The notes: generated by a model from the sequence alone, not told the origin. 64,000 nt of DNA from an uncultured Clostridium sp. (GCA_902490335.1 CABUDL010000004.1:1-64000); one strand, 5' to 3'. Positions 16,843 through 27,237 are shown, counted from the stretch's first letter. Program-made: numbers and translations.

Positions 16843-17775
16843 GTGCTCAATTTTTATAAAACAATAGATGGAAAAGTTTCCCAGATCCATGCAGTCGAAG
16901 ATGGATGCTGGGTCTGTGCAATCTGTCCGACCGAGCCGGAGGTTCGCTATCTGGTGGACGTGTTAGGCTTGGAGCAGGACTTTGTGCGCGCGGCTTTGGA
17001 CGAAGAGGAAAGCTCCCGTGTCGAATCGGAAGAGGAGCAGACGCTGGTCATCGTGGACGTGCCGACAGCAGAGCGGCAGGATGAGGAAAAAACGGTGGTC
17101 TATTCCACCATGCCAATGGCAATCATCACCAACAACCGTTTCATCACCACTGTCTGCCTGCGCGAAAATGCGGTCATCTCCGAGCTGAGCCAGGGTTTGG
17201 TCAAGAATATCCAGACCCATCTGCGCACACAATTTTTACTGAACATCCTGCTGCGCATCGCAACGCGATTCTTGCAGTACTTAAAACAAATTGATAAAAT
17301 TTCCTACACAACTGAAAATCTGCTGCACAAAACCATGCGAAACAAGGAGCTTATCCAGATTTTGGGACTGGAAAAATCGCTGGTTTATTTTTCGACCTCG
17401 TTAAAATCAACCGAAGTCACTCTGGAAAAGATTTTGCGCGGACGCATCATCAAACTTTATGATTCGGATGAAGAGCTTTTGGAGGACGTCATCATCGAGG
17501 TCAAACAGGCGATTGAAATGTGCTCCATCTACTCCAACGTCCTTTCCAATACGATGGATGCCTTTGCCTCCATCATCAACAACAACATGAATATCGTGAT
17601 GAAGACCCTGACTGCGCTGACCATGGTCATGGCGCTGCCAAACATCGTCTTTGGTCTTTATGGTATCAACGTCAACGACCTTCCGTTTCCGCATTTCTGG
17701 TTCGTTGTCAGCACAGCCATCGTATTGATGTTGGTATGCACCCTGATTTTCTGGAAAAAGGGTATGTTCAAATAG
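16843..17775 (+). CDS. CorA family divalent cation transporter (YGIN variant)
   Basis: A 310-residue CorA/ZntB-type channel. A cytoplasmic alpha/beta domain (about 1-170) and long helix lead to two C-terminal membrane segments (about 243-268 and 280-305). The loop signature is YGIN (about 272-275) in place of the YGMN of classical magnesium-transporting CorA; GxN variants are known in ZntB-like members, so Mg is likely but not certain. Start is GTG 16843 behind GGAGGG at 16831-16836. Its leader carries a peptide and switchable hairpins. Confidence 0.85.
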   Translation: MLNFYKTIDGKVSQIHAVEDGCWVCAICPTEPEVRYLVDVLGLEQDFVRAALDEEESSRVESEEEQTLVIVDVPTAERQDEEKTVVYSTMPMAIITNNRFITTVCLRENAVISELSQGLVKNIQTHLRTQFLLNILLRIATRFLQYLKQIDKISYTTENLLHKTMRNKELIQILGLEKSLVYFSTSLKSTEVTLEKILRGRIIKLYDSDEELLEDVIIEVKQAIEMCSIYSNVLSNTMDAFASIINNNMNIVMKTLTALTMVMALPNIVFGLYGINVNDLPFPHFWFVVSTAIVLMLVCTLIFWKKGMFK

Positions 17776-17966
17776 TTGCAAAGCAGCGGGAAACCATCAA
17801 AAAGCCACACGATCGGAGGAGATTCAGCTGCTCCGGTCCATTATGAAATAGATAGACAGAACAGCCGGTAGTATTTTTTATTTTTTGTGAAATACTAAAC
17901 TGTGCTGTGCGGTCAGGTCATTCGGGAGCCTGTCCGCTTAAAAATGCAAATTAAGGGGAGTCTGCC

Positions 17967-19250
17967 TTGGAAAAATATATCATCAACGGACCAAGCACCC
18001 TCCACGGTGAAGTGGAGATCAGCGGAGCCAAAAATGCCGCGGTCGCAATCATCCCTGCGACTGTACTGGCGCAGGATGTCTGCGTCATTGAAAACGTACC
18101 CAATATCAGCGATGTCACCATCCTGTTTCAGATATTAAAGGACCTGGGCGCACAGGTGCGCTATCTTGCCAAAAACACCGTCGAAATCGACACCCGCAAC
18201 ATCACCGAGCCGGTCGTTCCTTACGAATCGGCGCGGCATCTGCGCGCATCCTATTATTTTCTGGGCGCATTTTTAGGACGCTTTGGGCAGGCGCACGTTT
18301 CCCCTCCGGGCGGATGCAACTTTGGCGTGCGTCCCATCGACCAGCACATCAAAGGCTTTGAGGCGCTGGGCGCCACCGTCACCACCGATTACGGCTTTAT
18401 CAACGCCACCAGCGAAGAAATGTTTGGTTCCCACATCTATCTGGATGTGGTTTCGGTGGGCGCTACAGTCAACATCATGCTGGCAGCCGTGCGCGCAAAG
18501 GGACTGACCATCCTGGAAAATGCCGCCAAAGAGCCGCACATCGTTGACCTTGCAAACTTCTTAAACTCGATGGGCGCGGACATCCGCGGAGCCGGCACCG
18601 ACGTCATCAAGATTCACGGGGTCGATTTGATGCACGGTACAACCTATCCAATCATCCCGGACCAGATCGAAGCCGGCACCTATATGACTATGACCGCTGC
18701 CGCCGGCGGAGAGGTCCTCATCAAAAATGTGATTCCAAAACATCTGGAAGCCATCACCGACAAGCTGATTCAAGCCGGCTGCGAAATCGAAGAATATGAT
18801 GATTCCATTCTGGTGCGCCGCACCGGAAAGCTTGTCAAAACCAATGTTAAGACTCTGCCGCATCCCGGCTTCCCCACCGATATGCAGCCACAGATGACCA
18901 CCCTGCTTGCCATCGCACAGGGAACGAGCATCGTGACCGAAGGGGTGTGGGACAACCGCTTCAAATATGTCGATGAGCTGCACCGCATGGGTGCAAAGAT
19001 TCAGGTAGACGGCAAGGTTGCCGTTGTGGAAGGTGTGGAGCAGCTGTCGGGTGCGCACGTCAAAGCGTTGGACCTGCGCGCCGGTGTTGCACTGGTTCAG
19101 GCAGCCTTGAGCGCAAAGGGCACCTCCGAAATCGAGGACATCCACTGGGTCGAGCGCGGCTATGAGGATTTGGTGGGCAAATTGCAGGGTTTGGGTGCGG
19201 ATATCCGCAAGGTGACCATCCCCGACGCCGCTTTTGCCAAAAACGCCTAA
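17967..19250 (+). CDS. murA: UDP-N-acetylglucosamine 1-carboxyvinyltransferase
   Basis: A 427-residue enzyme that transfers enolpyruvate from PEP to UDP-GlcNAc, the first committed step of peptidoglycan synthesis. The active-site loop PPGGCNFGVRPIDQH (about 111-125) contains the nucleophilic cysteine that fosfomycin alkylates, so no built-in resistance by Cys-to-Asp change. The N-terminal GPSTLHGEVEISGAKNAA block is canonical. Start is TTG 17967 behind GGGGAG. The 190 bases before it hold no other gene that I can see. A terminator follows. Confidence 0.95.
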   Translation: MEKYIINGPSTLHGEVEISGAKNAAVAIIPATVLAQDVCVIENVPNISDVTILFQILKDLGAQVRYLAKNTVEIDTRNITEPVVPYESARHLRASYYFLGAFLGRFGQAHVSPPGGCNFGVRPIDQHIKGFEALGATVTTDYGFINATSEEMFGSHIYLDVVSVGATVNIMLAAVRAKGLTILENAAKEPHIVDLANFLNSMGADIRGAGTDVIKIHGVDLMHGTTYPIIPDQIEAGTYMTMTAAAGGEVLIKNVIPKHLEAITDKLIQAGCEIEEYDDSILVRRTGKLVKTNVKTLPHPGFPTDMQPQMTTLLAIAQGTSIVTEGVWDNRFKYVDELHRMGAKIQVDGKVAVVEGVEQLSGAHVKALDLRAGVALVQAALSAKGTSEIEDIHWVERGYEDLVGKLQGLGADIRKVTIPDAAFAKNA

Positions 19251-19255
19251 GGGAC

Positions 19256-19284
19256 AAAAAGGAGGGCAAAACCCTCCTTTTTTT
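19256..19284 (+). terminator. Terminator of murA
   Basis: AAAAAGGAGGG pairs with CCCTCCTTTTTTT around a five-base loop, six bases after the murA stop. Confidence 0.88.
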
Positions 19285-19500
19285 GAACAGTGTCTTGTAT
19301 GATTTGTAGAAATAATTCCTTATAAAACAGCATAGTGCTGTATTCTTTCCCTAATTTTTCCTGTTTTTGTTGAAAACCGCTGCGTTTTCAGTGGAAATGT
19401 TGTGAAAAAATTTGAAAATACCCCTAGGATTTTTCCTGTAAAGATGCTATAATAGGGATACAAGTTCAATCTTACCGATAAAGAAAGAAGGGTACGCATC

Positions 19501-19959
19501 GTGCATTTTGCATTTCTGGGCTGGTCGATCACCAACATGATCTCACTGGCAATCTACATCGTTTCTGCTTTTGCTTTTTACAAGCTGGCAAAACTGCGCT
19601 GCTTAAATAACGCCTGGCTTGCCTTCATTCCCTTTTTCAGTCTCTATATCATCGGATACATCGGCGATACCCTCAAGTACAACACCGCACCCTTCAACCG
19701 CTATCTCAGCGACATCCCACTGGCGTATGCGCTGCCGCTGTTGTCCATCTTTTCTTCGGTCGCCTACGCAGTCCCGCTGTTGGGTGGTCTGGTCAGCTCG
19801 CTGCTCAGCCTGCTGGTTTATGTTGGTCAGGTTTTGGTCTACCTGTTCGTTTTCCAGCAGTATGCGCCGCAGAACAAGTTCTTATTCACCATCCTTTCGT
19901 TGATTCCGGTGGTCGGACCGCTGTTGATTCTGTATGCCACCAGAGGATACCGCTGCTAA
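19501..19959 (+). CDS. Hypothetical integral membrane protein, four segments
   Basis: A 152-residue polytopic protein without a family I can name with confidence. Hydrophobic segments lie at about 7-27, 38-55, 74-120 (probably two) and 126-146. The order of charged loop KLAKLRCLNNAWLAFIPFF and the later PVVGPLLILYATRGY resembles small uncharacterised Firmicute membrane proteins. Start is GTG 19501 with AGAAGGG upstream; a TATAAT box is at 19448-19453. It is monocistronic, ended by a terminator at 20002. Confidence 0.7.
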   Translation: MHFAFLGWSITNMISLAIYIVSAFAFYKLAKLRCLNNAWLAFIPFFSLYIIGYIGDTLKYNTAPFNRYLSDIPLAYALPLLSIFSSVAYAVPLLGGLVSSLLSLLVYVGQVLVYLFVFQQYAPQNKFLFTILSLIPVVGPLLILYATRGYRC

Positions 19960-20001
19960 TTTTGTTATCTCTAAATGATAAAACACCATATAAAACCCAA
20001 A

Positions 20002-20043
20002 ATACAGAAAGGCTCCGCCAAATGGCGGAGTCTTTCTGTATTT
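20002..20043 (+). terminator. Bidirectional terminator
   Basis: ATACAGAAAGGCTCCGCCA pairs with TGGCGGAGTCTTTCTGTAT with a two- to four-base loop. It separates the membrane protein gene from the convergent Rrf2 gene; the T-run is short in both directions. Confidence 0.72.
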
Positions 20044-20054
20044 CTGCGGTTTTT

Positions 20055-20453
20055 CTAATCCACAAAATCTGTAAATTTATAGGAATAGAGCTTTTTACGC
20101 ACATCCTCCGAGATTTCACGGAAAACTTTTTGAAACTTACAGCACTGCCCTTTTTTACGGGTGCAGGCATATTCCCCCGTTATACAACGGTTCAGGGTGT
20201 ATCTGCCTTCGATGGTTTCAATGACCTCTCCCAGCGAAATCTCATCGAGCGGTCGTCCAATCTCATAACCGCCCTGGGTACCTTTAAAGGAGCGGATGAT
20301 CCCCGCTGCCACCAGCTTGCGCAGTATCTTTAAGGAAAAGCGCAGGGTCACTCCTGTCATCTCAGAGATTGTTTTTGCATCCAGGCGCTTATTGCTCTGT
20401 GCCAGCACCTGAACGATTCTGACTGCATAATCGGCTTCCAAAGTAATATGCAC
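20055..20453 (-). CDS. Rrf2 family transcriptional regulator
   Basis: A 132-residue winged-helix regulator. The start MHITLEADYAVRIVQVLA is the typical Rrf2 opening, so GTG 20453 with GAGGTGA five bases upstream is chosen over GTG 20462. The recognition region is GVTLRFSLKILRKLVAAGII (about 35-54). Three or four cysteines at about 92, 98, 105 and 106 (RCITGEYACTRKKGQCC) could bind an Fe-S cluster as in IscR/RsrR. No isc or suf gene adjoins it, so the target is unknown; a peptidase gene is divergent. Confidence 0.85.
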   Translation of the reverse strand: MHITLEADYAVRIVQVLAQSNKRLDAKTISEMTGVTLRFSLKILRKLVAAGIIRSFKGTQGGYEIGRPLDEISLGEVIETIEGRYTLNRCITGEYACTRKKGQCCKFQKVFREISEDVRKKLYSYKFTDFVD

Positions 20454-20510
20454 GTCGTTCACCTCACACTTCTTCGCCGTATCAATCGACCGGTCTAACC
20501 TTACCTTTTT

Positions 20511-20539
20511 AGTATATAATACCCTGTATCAGTTGTCAA
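20511..20539 (-). promoter_or_regulatory. Promoter of the Rrf2 gene
   Basis: On the minus strand TTGACA (20534-20539), 17-base spacer and TATACT (20511-20516), 58 bases before the start. The rest of the 290-base divergent region to pepC contains a weak TAGAAT box near 20693 for pepC and no further gene. Confidence 0.72.
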
Positions 20540-20744
20540 GCAAAAAGATTTTGCAAATCCTGCGCCTGTTTTTCTGCTTCCTTTTCCTCTTCTGCGCTTA
20601 TCAAAAGGAAATCTTTTTGCTTTACCGTCGAATCTTCATAAAAATATCTGTAAAATTCATAAAAAGTTTAAGATTTTTGTCGAAAAAGTGGTAGAATAGA
20701 GTCAACAGGTAAAGCGCCTGCTACATTTTATGAAGGAGTGACAG

Positions 20745-22085
20745 ATGATGAACACAAACATTTCTTTGGAAAACCTCAATCAGTTCGAACAGGGATTCGA
20801 CGCCAATCCCACCAATGCTCTTGCCATGAACGCGGTTGTCAGCAACGGCATCAATGCGGTTGCCACCAACTACCAAACAGAGCGTAGGGTCACTCACGAA
20901 TTTTCCCTGAGCTTAAAACAGGGCAAGGTCACCAACCAGAAAAAGAGCGGTCGCTGCTGGATGTTTGCAGCCCTCAACTGCCTGCGTTTTCAGGTGATGC
21001 ACAAACTGAATCTGGAAAACTTTGAGCTTTCCCAGAGCTACACCCTGTTCTACGATAAACTGGAAAAATCCAACTACTTCCTGGAAAGCATCCTGGAAAC
21101 GCTGGATGAGCCAAGCAACGGCAGACTGATCTCCCATCTGGTTTCTGCTCCGCTCAACGACGGCGGTCAGTGGGATATGCTGTGCAACCTCATCAACAAG
21201 TACGGTCTGGTTCCAAAAGCTGCCATGCCGGAGAGTGTAATCTCCTCCGCAACCCAGGAGATGAACAGCTACATGACCGAAAAGCTTCGTGAGTTTGCCT
21301 GCATCCTGCGCAAAGCCCACAAGGACGGAGCCGGCATCGAACAGCTGCGCCAGCAGAAGGAAGAGATGCTCACCACCATCTACAATATGCTGTGCATCAG
21401 CCTGGGCAAACCGCCAAAGAGCTTTGACTTTGAATACCGCGACAAGGACGGCAACTTCCATCGCGACTGCGGTCTGACTCCAAAGAGCTTCTATGACAAG
21501 TACATCGGCGTCAACGTCAACGATTACATCAGCCTCATCAACGCACCGACCGATGACAAACCGTTCTTTAAATCCTACAGCGTCAGCTATCTGGGCAACG
21601 TCAAAGAAGGTCGTCCGGTCAAATATGTCAACCTGCCAATCGAAGAGCTGAAGAAGGCTGCCATCGCGCAGATGCAGGACGGTGAACCGGTTTGGTTCGG
21701 CTGTGACGTCGGCAAACGCGGCTCCCGCACCGGCGGCATCCTGGATTTGGACATCTATGATTTGGACGGTCTGTTCGGCACCCACTTTGGCATGAATAAG
21801 GCGGAGCGTCTGGAATACGGACAGAGCCAGATGACCCATGCGATGGTATTCCAGGGCGTCAACCTCGACGAAAACGGCAATCCAAACCGTTGGCGTGTAG
21901 AAAACAGCTGGGGTGAAGATGCCTGCAAGGACGGATACTATGTTATGAGCGACCGCTGGTTTGAGGAATACACCTACCAGATTGTAGTCAACAAAAAGTA
22001 TCTGCCAAAAGAAGTGGTTGAAATTTTTGAAAGCGAACCAATCATGCTCGAGCCATGGGACCCAATGGGCTCGCTGGCTAGATAA
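20745..22085 (+). CDS. pepC: Aminopeptidase C, bleomycin hydrolase family
   Basis: A 446-residue C1B papain-like cysteine peptidase, cytoplasmic and usually hexameric, that trims N-terminal residues from peptides. The catalytic cysteine is in QKKSGRCWMFAALN (about 65-78), the histidine in THAMVFQGVNL (about 364-374) and the asparagine in VENSWG (about 385-390). Start ATG 20745 (or the adjacent 20748) follows AAGGAGTG. With PepF it fits a peptide-using anaerobe. Confidence 0.95.
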   Translation: MMNTNISLENLNQFEQGFDANPTNALAMNAVVSNGINAVATNYQTERRVTHEFSLSLKQGKVTNQKKSGRCWMFAALNCLRFQVMHKLNLENFELSQSYTLFYDKLEKSNYFLESILETLDEPSNGRLISHLVSAPLNDGGQWDMLCNLINKYGLVPKAAMPESVISSATQEMNSYMTEKLREFACILRKAHKDGAGIEQLRQQKEEMLTTIYNMLCISLGKPPKSFDFEYRDKDGNFHRDCGLTPKSFYDKYIGVNVNDYISLINAPTDDKPFFKSYSVSYLGNVKEGRPVKYVNLPIEELKKAAIAQMQDGEPVWFGCDVGKRGSRTGGILDLDIYDLDGLFGTHFGMNKAERLEYGQSQMTHAMVFQGVNLDENGNPNRWRVENSWGEDACKDGYYVMSDRWFEEYTYQIVVNKKYLPKEVVEIFESEPIMLEPWDPMGSLAR

Positions 22086-22098
22086 AGACAGTTAAAAC

Positions 22099-22436
22099 AA
22101 AAACAGAAGTTTTTTGTCAAACTTTTGTACACAAAAGTTTGCGATGGTTTGGGGCGAGCAGTCCCAACACAACAACAATAAAAAGCGATAGGGGCTGTAA
22201 AGCTGTTTCGATGCTTGTGCACGTCAGTGCGCATCTGCACATATTTGTGCGGATGTATATATAATCAGTTTCTGCCGGTACTGCCGAAAAGTTCCCAGTG
22301 GGAACTTTTCGGGTACAGTCTATAAAAAATGCGCCTGACAATAAAGGCTTCCGCACTCTGCGGAGTGCGTCAAAGGGCTTTTCCCTTTTGAAAGCCACCG
22401 CCTTTTGAAAAAGGCGGACGAAAACTTCTGTTTTTT
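22099..22436. repeat. MITE-like non-coding repeat with terminal inverted repeats
   Basis: The 375-base space after pepC is filled by a structured element. Its ends, AAAAACAGAAGTTTT (22099-22113) and AAAACTTCTGTTTTT (22421-22435), are perfect inverted repeats, extended imperfectly inward by GTC/GAC. Inside are several hairpins: GTTCCCAGTGGGAAC-type near 22293, CCGCACTCTGCGGAGTGCG near 22353, AAAGGGCTTTTCCCTTT near 22373 and CCGCCTTTTGAAAAAGGCGG near 22399. No reading frame is convincing. The design resembles dispersed miniature elements in Oscillospirales genomes; copy number cannot be judged here. Confidence 0.55.
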
Positions 22437-22460
22437 CCCAACACATCAGGAGGTATCCCC

Positions 22461-22985
22461 ATGAACCTTGTCACCGAACATCTGATAATCCGCGAGCTGC
22501 GCATGGAGGATTTGGAGCAATTTGACCGGCTGGGAAATTCCGACTTTGTCCTGCAATATCTGTGTATGTTCAAGATGGACCGCGAAGGCTCCCGAAACTA
22601 CCTGCAACAGATGATTGCCAACCAAAAGGACTTTGCCATTGCCGGCAAAGAGGATGACCTGCTGATTGGCAAAATCCACATCGACGAGGACCACCTGCGC
22701 TACGATGTCAACTCCATCGACCTTGCCTACTGGCTGGGGGAGGAGTACACCCGCAAAGGGTACATGACCGAAGCGCTCACCGCCTTCATCGACTACCTGT
22801 TTTCGGTCAAGCACTACGACTCCATCTCGGCGCAGGTGCTGGCTCCCAACGTTGCCTCTCAAGCCCTGCTGCGCAAGCTCGGCTTCCGGCAAGAGGGCTA
22901 CCTGCATCGGGCGCTGCGGTATAACGACGTTGTCTATGACAATGTGCTGTTCTCGCTGCAAAGGGATGAAATCTCCCCACTATAA
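22461..22985 (+). CDS. GNAT N-acetyltransferase, RimJ/RimL-like
   Basis: A 174-residue acetyltransferase with the RimJ/RimL layout: TEHLIIRELRMEDLEQF at the start, the acetyl-CoA loop EEYTRKGYMTEALTAFIDYLF (about 94-114), and NVASQALLRKLGFRQEGYLHRA (about 132-153) at the end. Members acetylate ribosomal protein N-termini or other amines; no substrate can be named. ATG 22461 has AGGAGG about seven bases upstream. It lies just behind the repeat element. Confidence 0.85.
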   Translation: MNLVTEHLIIRELRMEDLEQFDRLGNSDFVLQYLCMFKMDREGSRNYLQQMIANQKDFAIAGKEDDLLIGKIHIDEDHLRYDVNSIDLAYWLGEEYTRKGYMTEALTAFIDYLFSVKHYDSISAQVLAPNVASQALLRKLGFRQEGYLHRALRYNDVVYDNVLFSLQRDEISPL

Positions 22986-22993
22986 AATCAAAC

Positions 22994-23029
22994 AAAAAAA
23001 GATGCAGACGTTTGTCTGCATCTTTTTTA
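22994..23029. terminator. Bidirectional terminator between acetyltransferase and rpoD
   Basis: AAAAAAAGATGCAGAC pairs with GTCTGCATCTTTTTT around a four-base loop; it serves the convergent acetyltransferase and rpoD genes. Confidence 0.9.
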
Positions 23030-23039
23030 TTTTTATCCA

Positions 23040-24128
<1,089 letters not shown>

Positions 24129-24129
24129 A

Positions 24130-25896
24130 CTAACTCCTCCTGTTTTTCTTTGCCGCCAGCTGTTTGACATACTCTCCCAAGTCGTTGTCATCCATCTGGG
24201 CAACTTCCCTTTCCGTTTTTACACTTCTATGCTCGATCAACCGAGCGATATAATCCCCCAGCGTCTGCTCGTCGCACCGCTGCGAGGGTGCCGTCGCCAT
24301 GATTGCCGAAATCCTTCCCATCAGCTCCGGGGACAGCTGCGACGACAGGTCGATCATCTCCACCGTCTGCCCCTGCTCCAAGCGCTGGCTCAGTGCCAGA
24401 TAGAGCTGGCGGTTGATGTCGGTGACAAAATCCTGCTCGCTCAACCGGCTGCTGACCTGCGGGTAGGAATCCGGGTTTTTCATCAGGCAGAACAGCACCC
24501 CTTCCTCCGCCATTGCATAACGAAGGTTGGTGCGGCGCTGCAGGTCGTCCTTTGCCGCTGCCATCCTGCCGATATAGATGTTGGTGTCCGCCCGCTGCTG
24601 CTTGCGCTGCCGGTAGGACTCCCGCTTGTCCAGATTTTCAATCTGCGCCTTGATGGCTTGCGGGGAGATTTCCAGCTCGTTTGCCGTCTGGGTGATGTAG
24701 ACCTCCCGCTCCACCGGGTTGCGGATACCGGCAAACAGCTTGCACGCCTCCTTGAGGTATCCCACCTTGCCGTCTGCCTGTGCGGTGTCATAGGTGGTGC
24801 GCAGTTTGCTCAACTCAAACTCCACCGGGTTGCGGCTGTTGTCCAGCAGCATGGCAAAGCGCTCGGTCCCATATTTTTTGATGAACTCGTCCGGGTCCTT
24901 TGCACCGGTCATCGACAGTACGCTGACCTTGACACCGACCTCATCAAAAATATTCATCGCCCGCTTGGTGGCTGCCTGTCCCGGTCCGTCCGAATCGTAC
25001 GCCAGCACCACCCGCTCGGCATACTGGGAAATCAGCCTTGCCTGCTCCTCGGTCAGCGCAGTGCCCAAAGTTGCCACCGCGTTGTCAAAGCCCGCCTGAT
25101 GGATGGCAATGACGTCCATATACCCCTCTGCCAAAATCAGACCCGGGCGCTTGGAGGTTTTGGCAAAGTTGAGGGCAAACAGGGTCTTGCTCTTTTTAAA
25201 GACCGGCGTATCGCTGGAGTTGAGGTACTTGGCTCCCTTGTCGTCCAGCGCTCTGCCGCCAAAGGCGACCACATTGCCCCGCAGGTCGATGATAGGAAAG
25301 ATGACGCGGTTGGAAAAACGGTCGTGCGGTCCGTATTTTCCTTTGGTCACCACATTGGCTTCCAGCATATCGTTGTCCGAAAAACCCTTGGCGCGCAGAT
25401 GGTTGAGCAGTCCGTCCCAGCCTGCCGGCGCATAGCCCAATCCAAAGTGGCGGATGGTCTTGCGGTCCCTGCCGCGGCTGATGAGATACTCATACGCCTG
25501 TCTGCCCTGCTCGGACATCAGGCAGGAGTGGAAAAACCGTGCCGACTCGCGGTTGATTTCCAGTACCCGCTTTTTCAGCATCGAACGCGCGTCCGACTGG
25601 TCGCTGTCCATCGGCAGCTCCAGCCCGCAGCGGTCCGCCAGCAGCTTGACCGCCTCCATGTACTCCAGATTTTCGATGCGGCGGATGAAGGTAATCACAT
25701 CTCCTCCCGCTCCGCATCCAAAGCAATAGAAGGACTGATTCTGCGGATAGACATAAAAAGAAGGGCTCTTTTCCGAGTGGAAGGGACACAGTCCCACCAG
25801 GTAGCGCCCTTTTTTCTTCAAGGGCAGATAGCCGGAAACGATCCGCTCCATATCACAGCTCTGTTTGAGCTGCTGGATAAACAGTTCTGGCAACAT
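24130..25896 (-). CDS. dnaG: DNA primase
   Basis: A 588-residue primase that makes RNA primers at the replication fork. The N-terminal CHC2 zinc finger is [13 protein letters not shown] with [15 protein letters not shown] (about 37-66). The catalytic TOPRIM domain shows [16 protein letters not shown] (about 255-270) and the acidic [13 protein letters not shown] block (about 296-308). The C-terminal third corresponds to the helicase-interaction domain. It is the first gene of the dnaG-rpoD operon. Confidence 0.96.
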   Translation of the reverse strand: MLPELFIQQLKQSCDMERIVSGYLPLKKKGRYLVGLCPFHSEKSPSFYVYPQNQSFYCFGCGAGGDVITFIRRIENLEYMEAVKLLADRCGLELPMDSDQSDARSMLKKRVLEINRESARFFHSCLMSEQGRQAYEYLISRGRDRKTIRHFGLGYAPAGWDGLLNHLRAKGFSDNDMLEANVVTKGKYGPHDRFSNRVIFPIIDLRGNVVAFGGRALDDKGAKYLNSSDTPVFKKSKTLFALNFAKTSKRPGLILAEGYMDVIAIHQAGFDNAVATLGTALTEEQARLISQYAERVVLAYDSDGPGQAATKRAMNIFDEVGVKVSVLSMTGAKDPDEFIKKYGTERFAMLLDNSRNPVEFELSKLRTTYDTAQADGKVGYLKEACKLFAGIRNPVEREVYITQTANELEISPQAIKAQIENLDKRESYRQRKQQRADTNIYIGRMAAAKDDLQRRTNLRYAMAEEGVLFCLMKNPDSYPQVSSRLSEQDFVTDINRQLYLALSQRLEQGQTVEMIDLSSQLSPELMGRISAIMATAPSQRCDEQTLGDYIARLIEHRSVKTEREVAQMDDNDLGEYVKQLAAKKNRRS

Positions 25897-26023
25897 CCTG
25901 CCGCCCTCCTTTCCAGATAATCTCCCTTACCTTTTGAAAGGAAATTCCCTTTTTCCCCTTCTATATACTATATACTGAAAAAAAGGCGAAATTCCTTCTG
26001 TTATTTGAATTTTTTATGCGAAC

Positions 26024-26647
26024 TTATCCCGCAAAATGGTCGAAACGTTCCTCCACCACCTGCGGAACGATCAAAGCCGCGCTCAGCTCGGTGACTTCCT
26101 TGATGAAGCGCTCGCTTTCATCCTTTTTAAACAGAACCCTCATGCTGACCACCGCTCCAAAATCGGTGTCCTCCACCCGGCAAACATAGTTTGGCAGCAG
26201 ATAGTTGACCTTTCCGTAAAAGGAGTAGTCCATCTGCATCTGCAGCAGCACGCAGGTGGTCATCAGCTTGCGGGAGGCGGCATCGACAGCAATCTTTGCT
26301 CCGTGGGAATAAGCGCGCACCAAGCCGCCCGCTCCCAGCAGGATGCCGCCAAAATAACGGGTCACCACCACTGCCACATCGACCAGACCCTCTTTTTCAA
26401 TGCAGTCGAGCATCGGCACACCGGCGGTGCCCTGCGGCTCTCCGTCGTCCGAGTAACGCTTGATCCCGTTGCGCAGGATGTAGGCATAGGTGTTGTGGGT
26501 CGCATCCCGGTGCTGCTGACGCACCTGTGCAATCCACGCCTGTGCCTCTTCCTCGGTCTGCACCGGTGCGATTGCTCCGATAAACCGGGATTTGCGCTCG
26601 ACAAATTCATCCTCTGCCGGAGCATAGATGGTTGTATATTCCTGCAT
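26024..26647 (-). CDS. IMPACT family protein, YigZ-like
   Basis: A 207-residue protein of the UPF0029/IMPACT family. The N-terminal domain shows KSRFIGAIAPVQTEEEAQAW and the family block RYSDDGEPQGTAGVPML (about 63-79), followed by VVVTRYFGGILLGAGGLVRAYS (about 93-114). A C-terminal DUF1949-like ferredoxin-fold domain follows. Bacterial members are thought to interact with translation or nucleic acid; the function is not settled. ATG 26647 has GGAGGGAAGG upstream. Confidence 0.9.
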   Translation of the reverse strand: MQEYTTIYAPAEDEFVERKSRFIGAIAPVQTEEEAQAWIAQVRQQHRDATHNTYAYILRNGIKRYSDDGEPQGTAGVPMLDCIEKEGLVDVAVVVTRYFGGILLGAGGLVRAYSHGAKIAVDAASRKLMTTCVLLQMQMDYSFYGKVNYLLPNYVCRVEDTDFGAVVSMRVLFKKDESERFIKEVTELSAALIVPQVVEERFDHFAG

Positions 26648-26705
26648 AAGCCTTCCCTCCGCCTGATTTTGATTGGATCCCCGTGTTTTTGCAACAAGGG
26701 ATAGC

Positions 26706-26748
26706 AAAAAGGCAATGCAACAGTCTGTTTTTCTGATGCATTGCCTTG
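26706..26748 (-). terminator. Terminator of rpmE
   Basis: On the minus strand AAGGCAATGCA pairs with TGCATTGCCTTTTT, 20 bases after the rpmE stop. Confidence 0.82.
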
Positions 26749-26767
26749 TGAGCGTAAAGTTCTGAAC

Positions 26768-26974
26768 CTATTTGTTATTGAGGCCGAAACGTTTGTTGAA
26801 ACGATCTACACGACCGCCGGTATCAACCAGTTTCTGTCTGCCTGTGAAGAAAGGATGACACTTTGAACAAATTTCAACGCGCAGATCCTTTTTTGTAGAA
26901 CGGGTTTCAAATTCTGCACCACATGCACATCTGATAACGGTTGGCTCATACTTTGGATGGATTCCCTGTTTCAT
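26768..26974 (-). CDS. rpmE: 50S ribosomal protein L31
   Basis: A 68-residue L31 of the zinc-binding type: Cys16 and Cys18 in RCACGAEF and Cys36 and Cys39 in CSKCHPFF provide four ligands. The C-terminal [10 protein letters not shown] matches the family. AAAGAGGTGA-like bases precede the ATG at 26974. L31 of this type can serve as a zinc store in low zinc, in organisms that also have a C-minus paralogue; none is seen here. Confidence 0.96.
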   Translation of the reverse strand: MKQGIHPKYEPTVIRCACGAEFETRSTKKDLRVEICSKCHPFFTGRQKLVDTGGRVDRFNKRFGLNNK

Positions 26975-27152
26975 CTTAGCTAGTCACCTCTTTCTGAAAA
27001 TCATAAGATAACAAAATACATACTACCACATCACAGGCAAAAAAGCAAGTCTTTTTCCCCTGTATCCAACAAAAAAATTTGGATTCCTCCACCCCCTGCA
27101 CCGGCTTGTTGGGCGCATTTTTAAAAACTTTACGACCCTGTCTTTTTCAGGC

Positions 27153-27209
27153 TTGACAAGTGAAAAAAATCTGCTATACTCTAAGTGTACTATTTAAACT
27201 AATACACTT
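27153..27209 (+). promoter_or_regulatory. Promoter and GntR(YtrA)-type operator
   Basis: TTGACA (27153-27158), 16-base spacer and TATACT (27175-27180) form the promoter. Immediately downstream an inverted repeat, AAGTGTACTA (27183-27192) with TAATACACTT (27200-27209), covers the likely transcription start. Its position suits binding of the GntR protein encoded next, with negative autoregulation of the ABC operon. Confidence 0.68.
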
Positions 27210-27237
27210 CATACAGATAGAGCCGGGAGGTGAAGAA

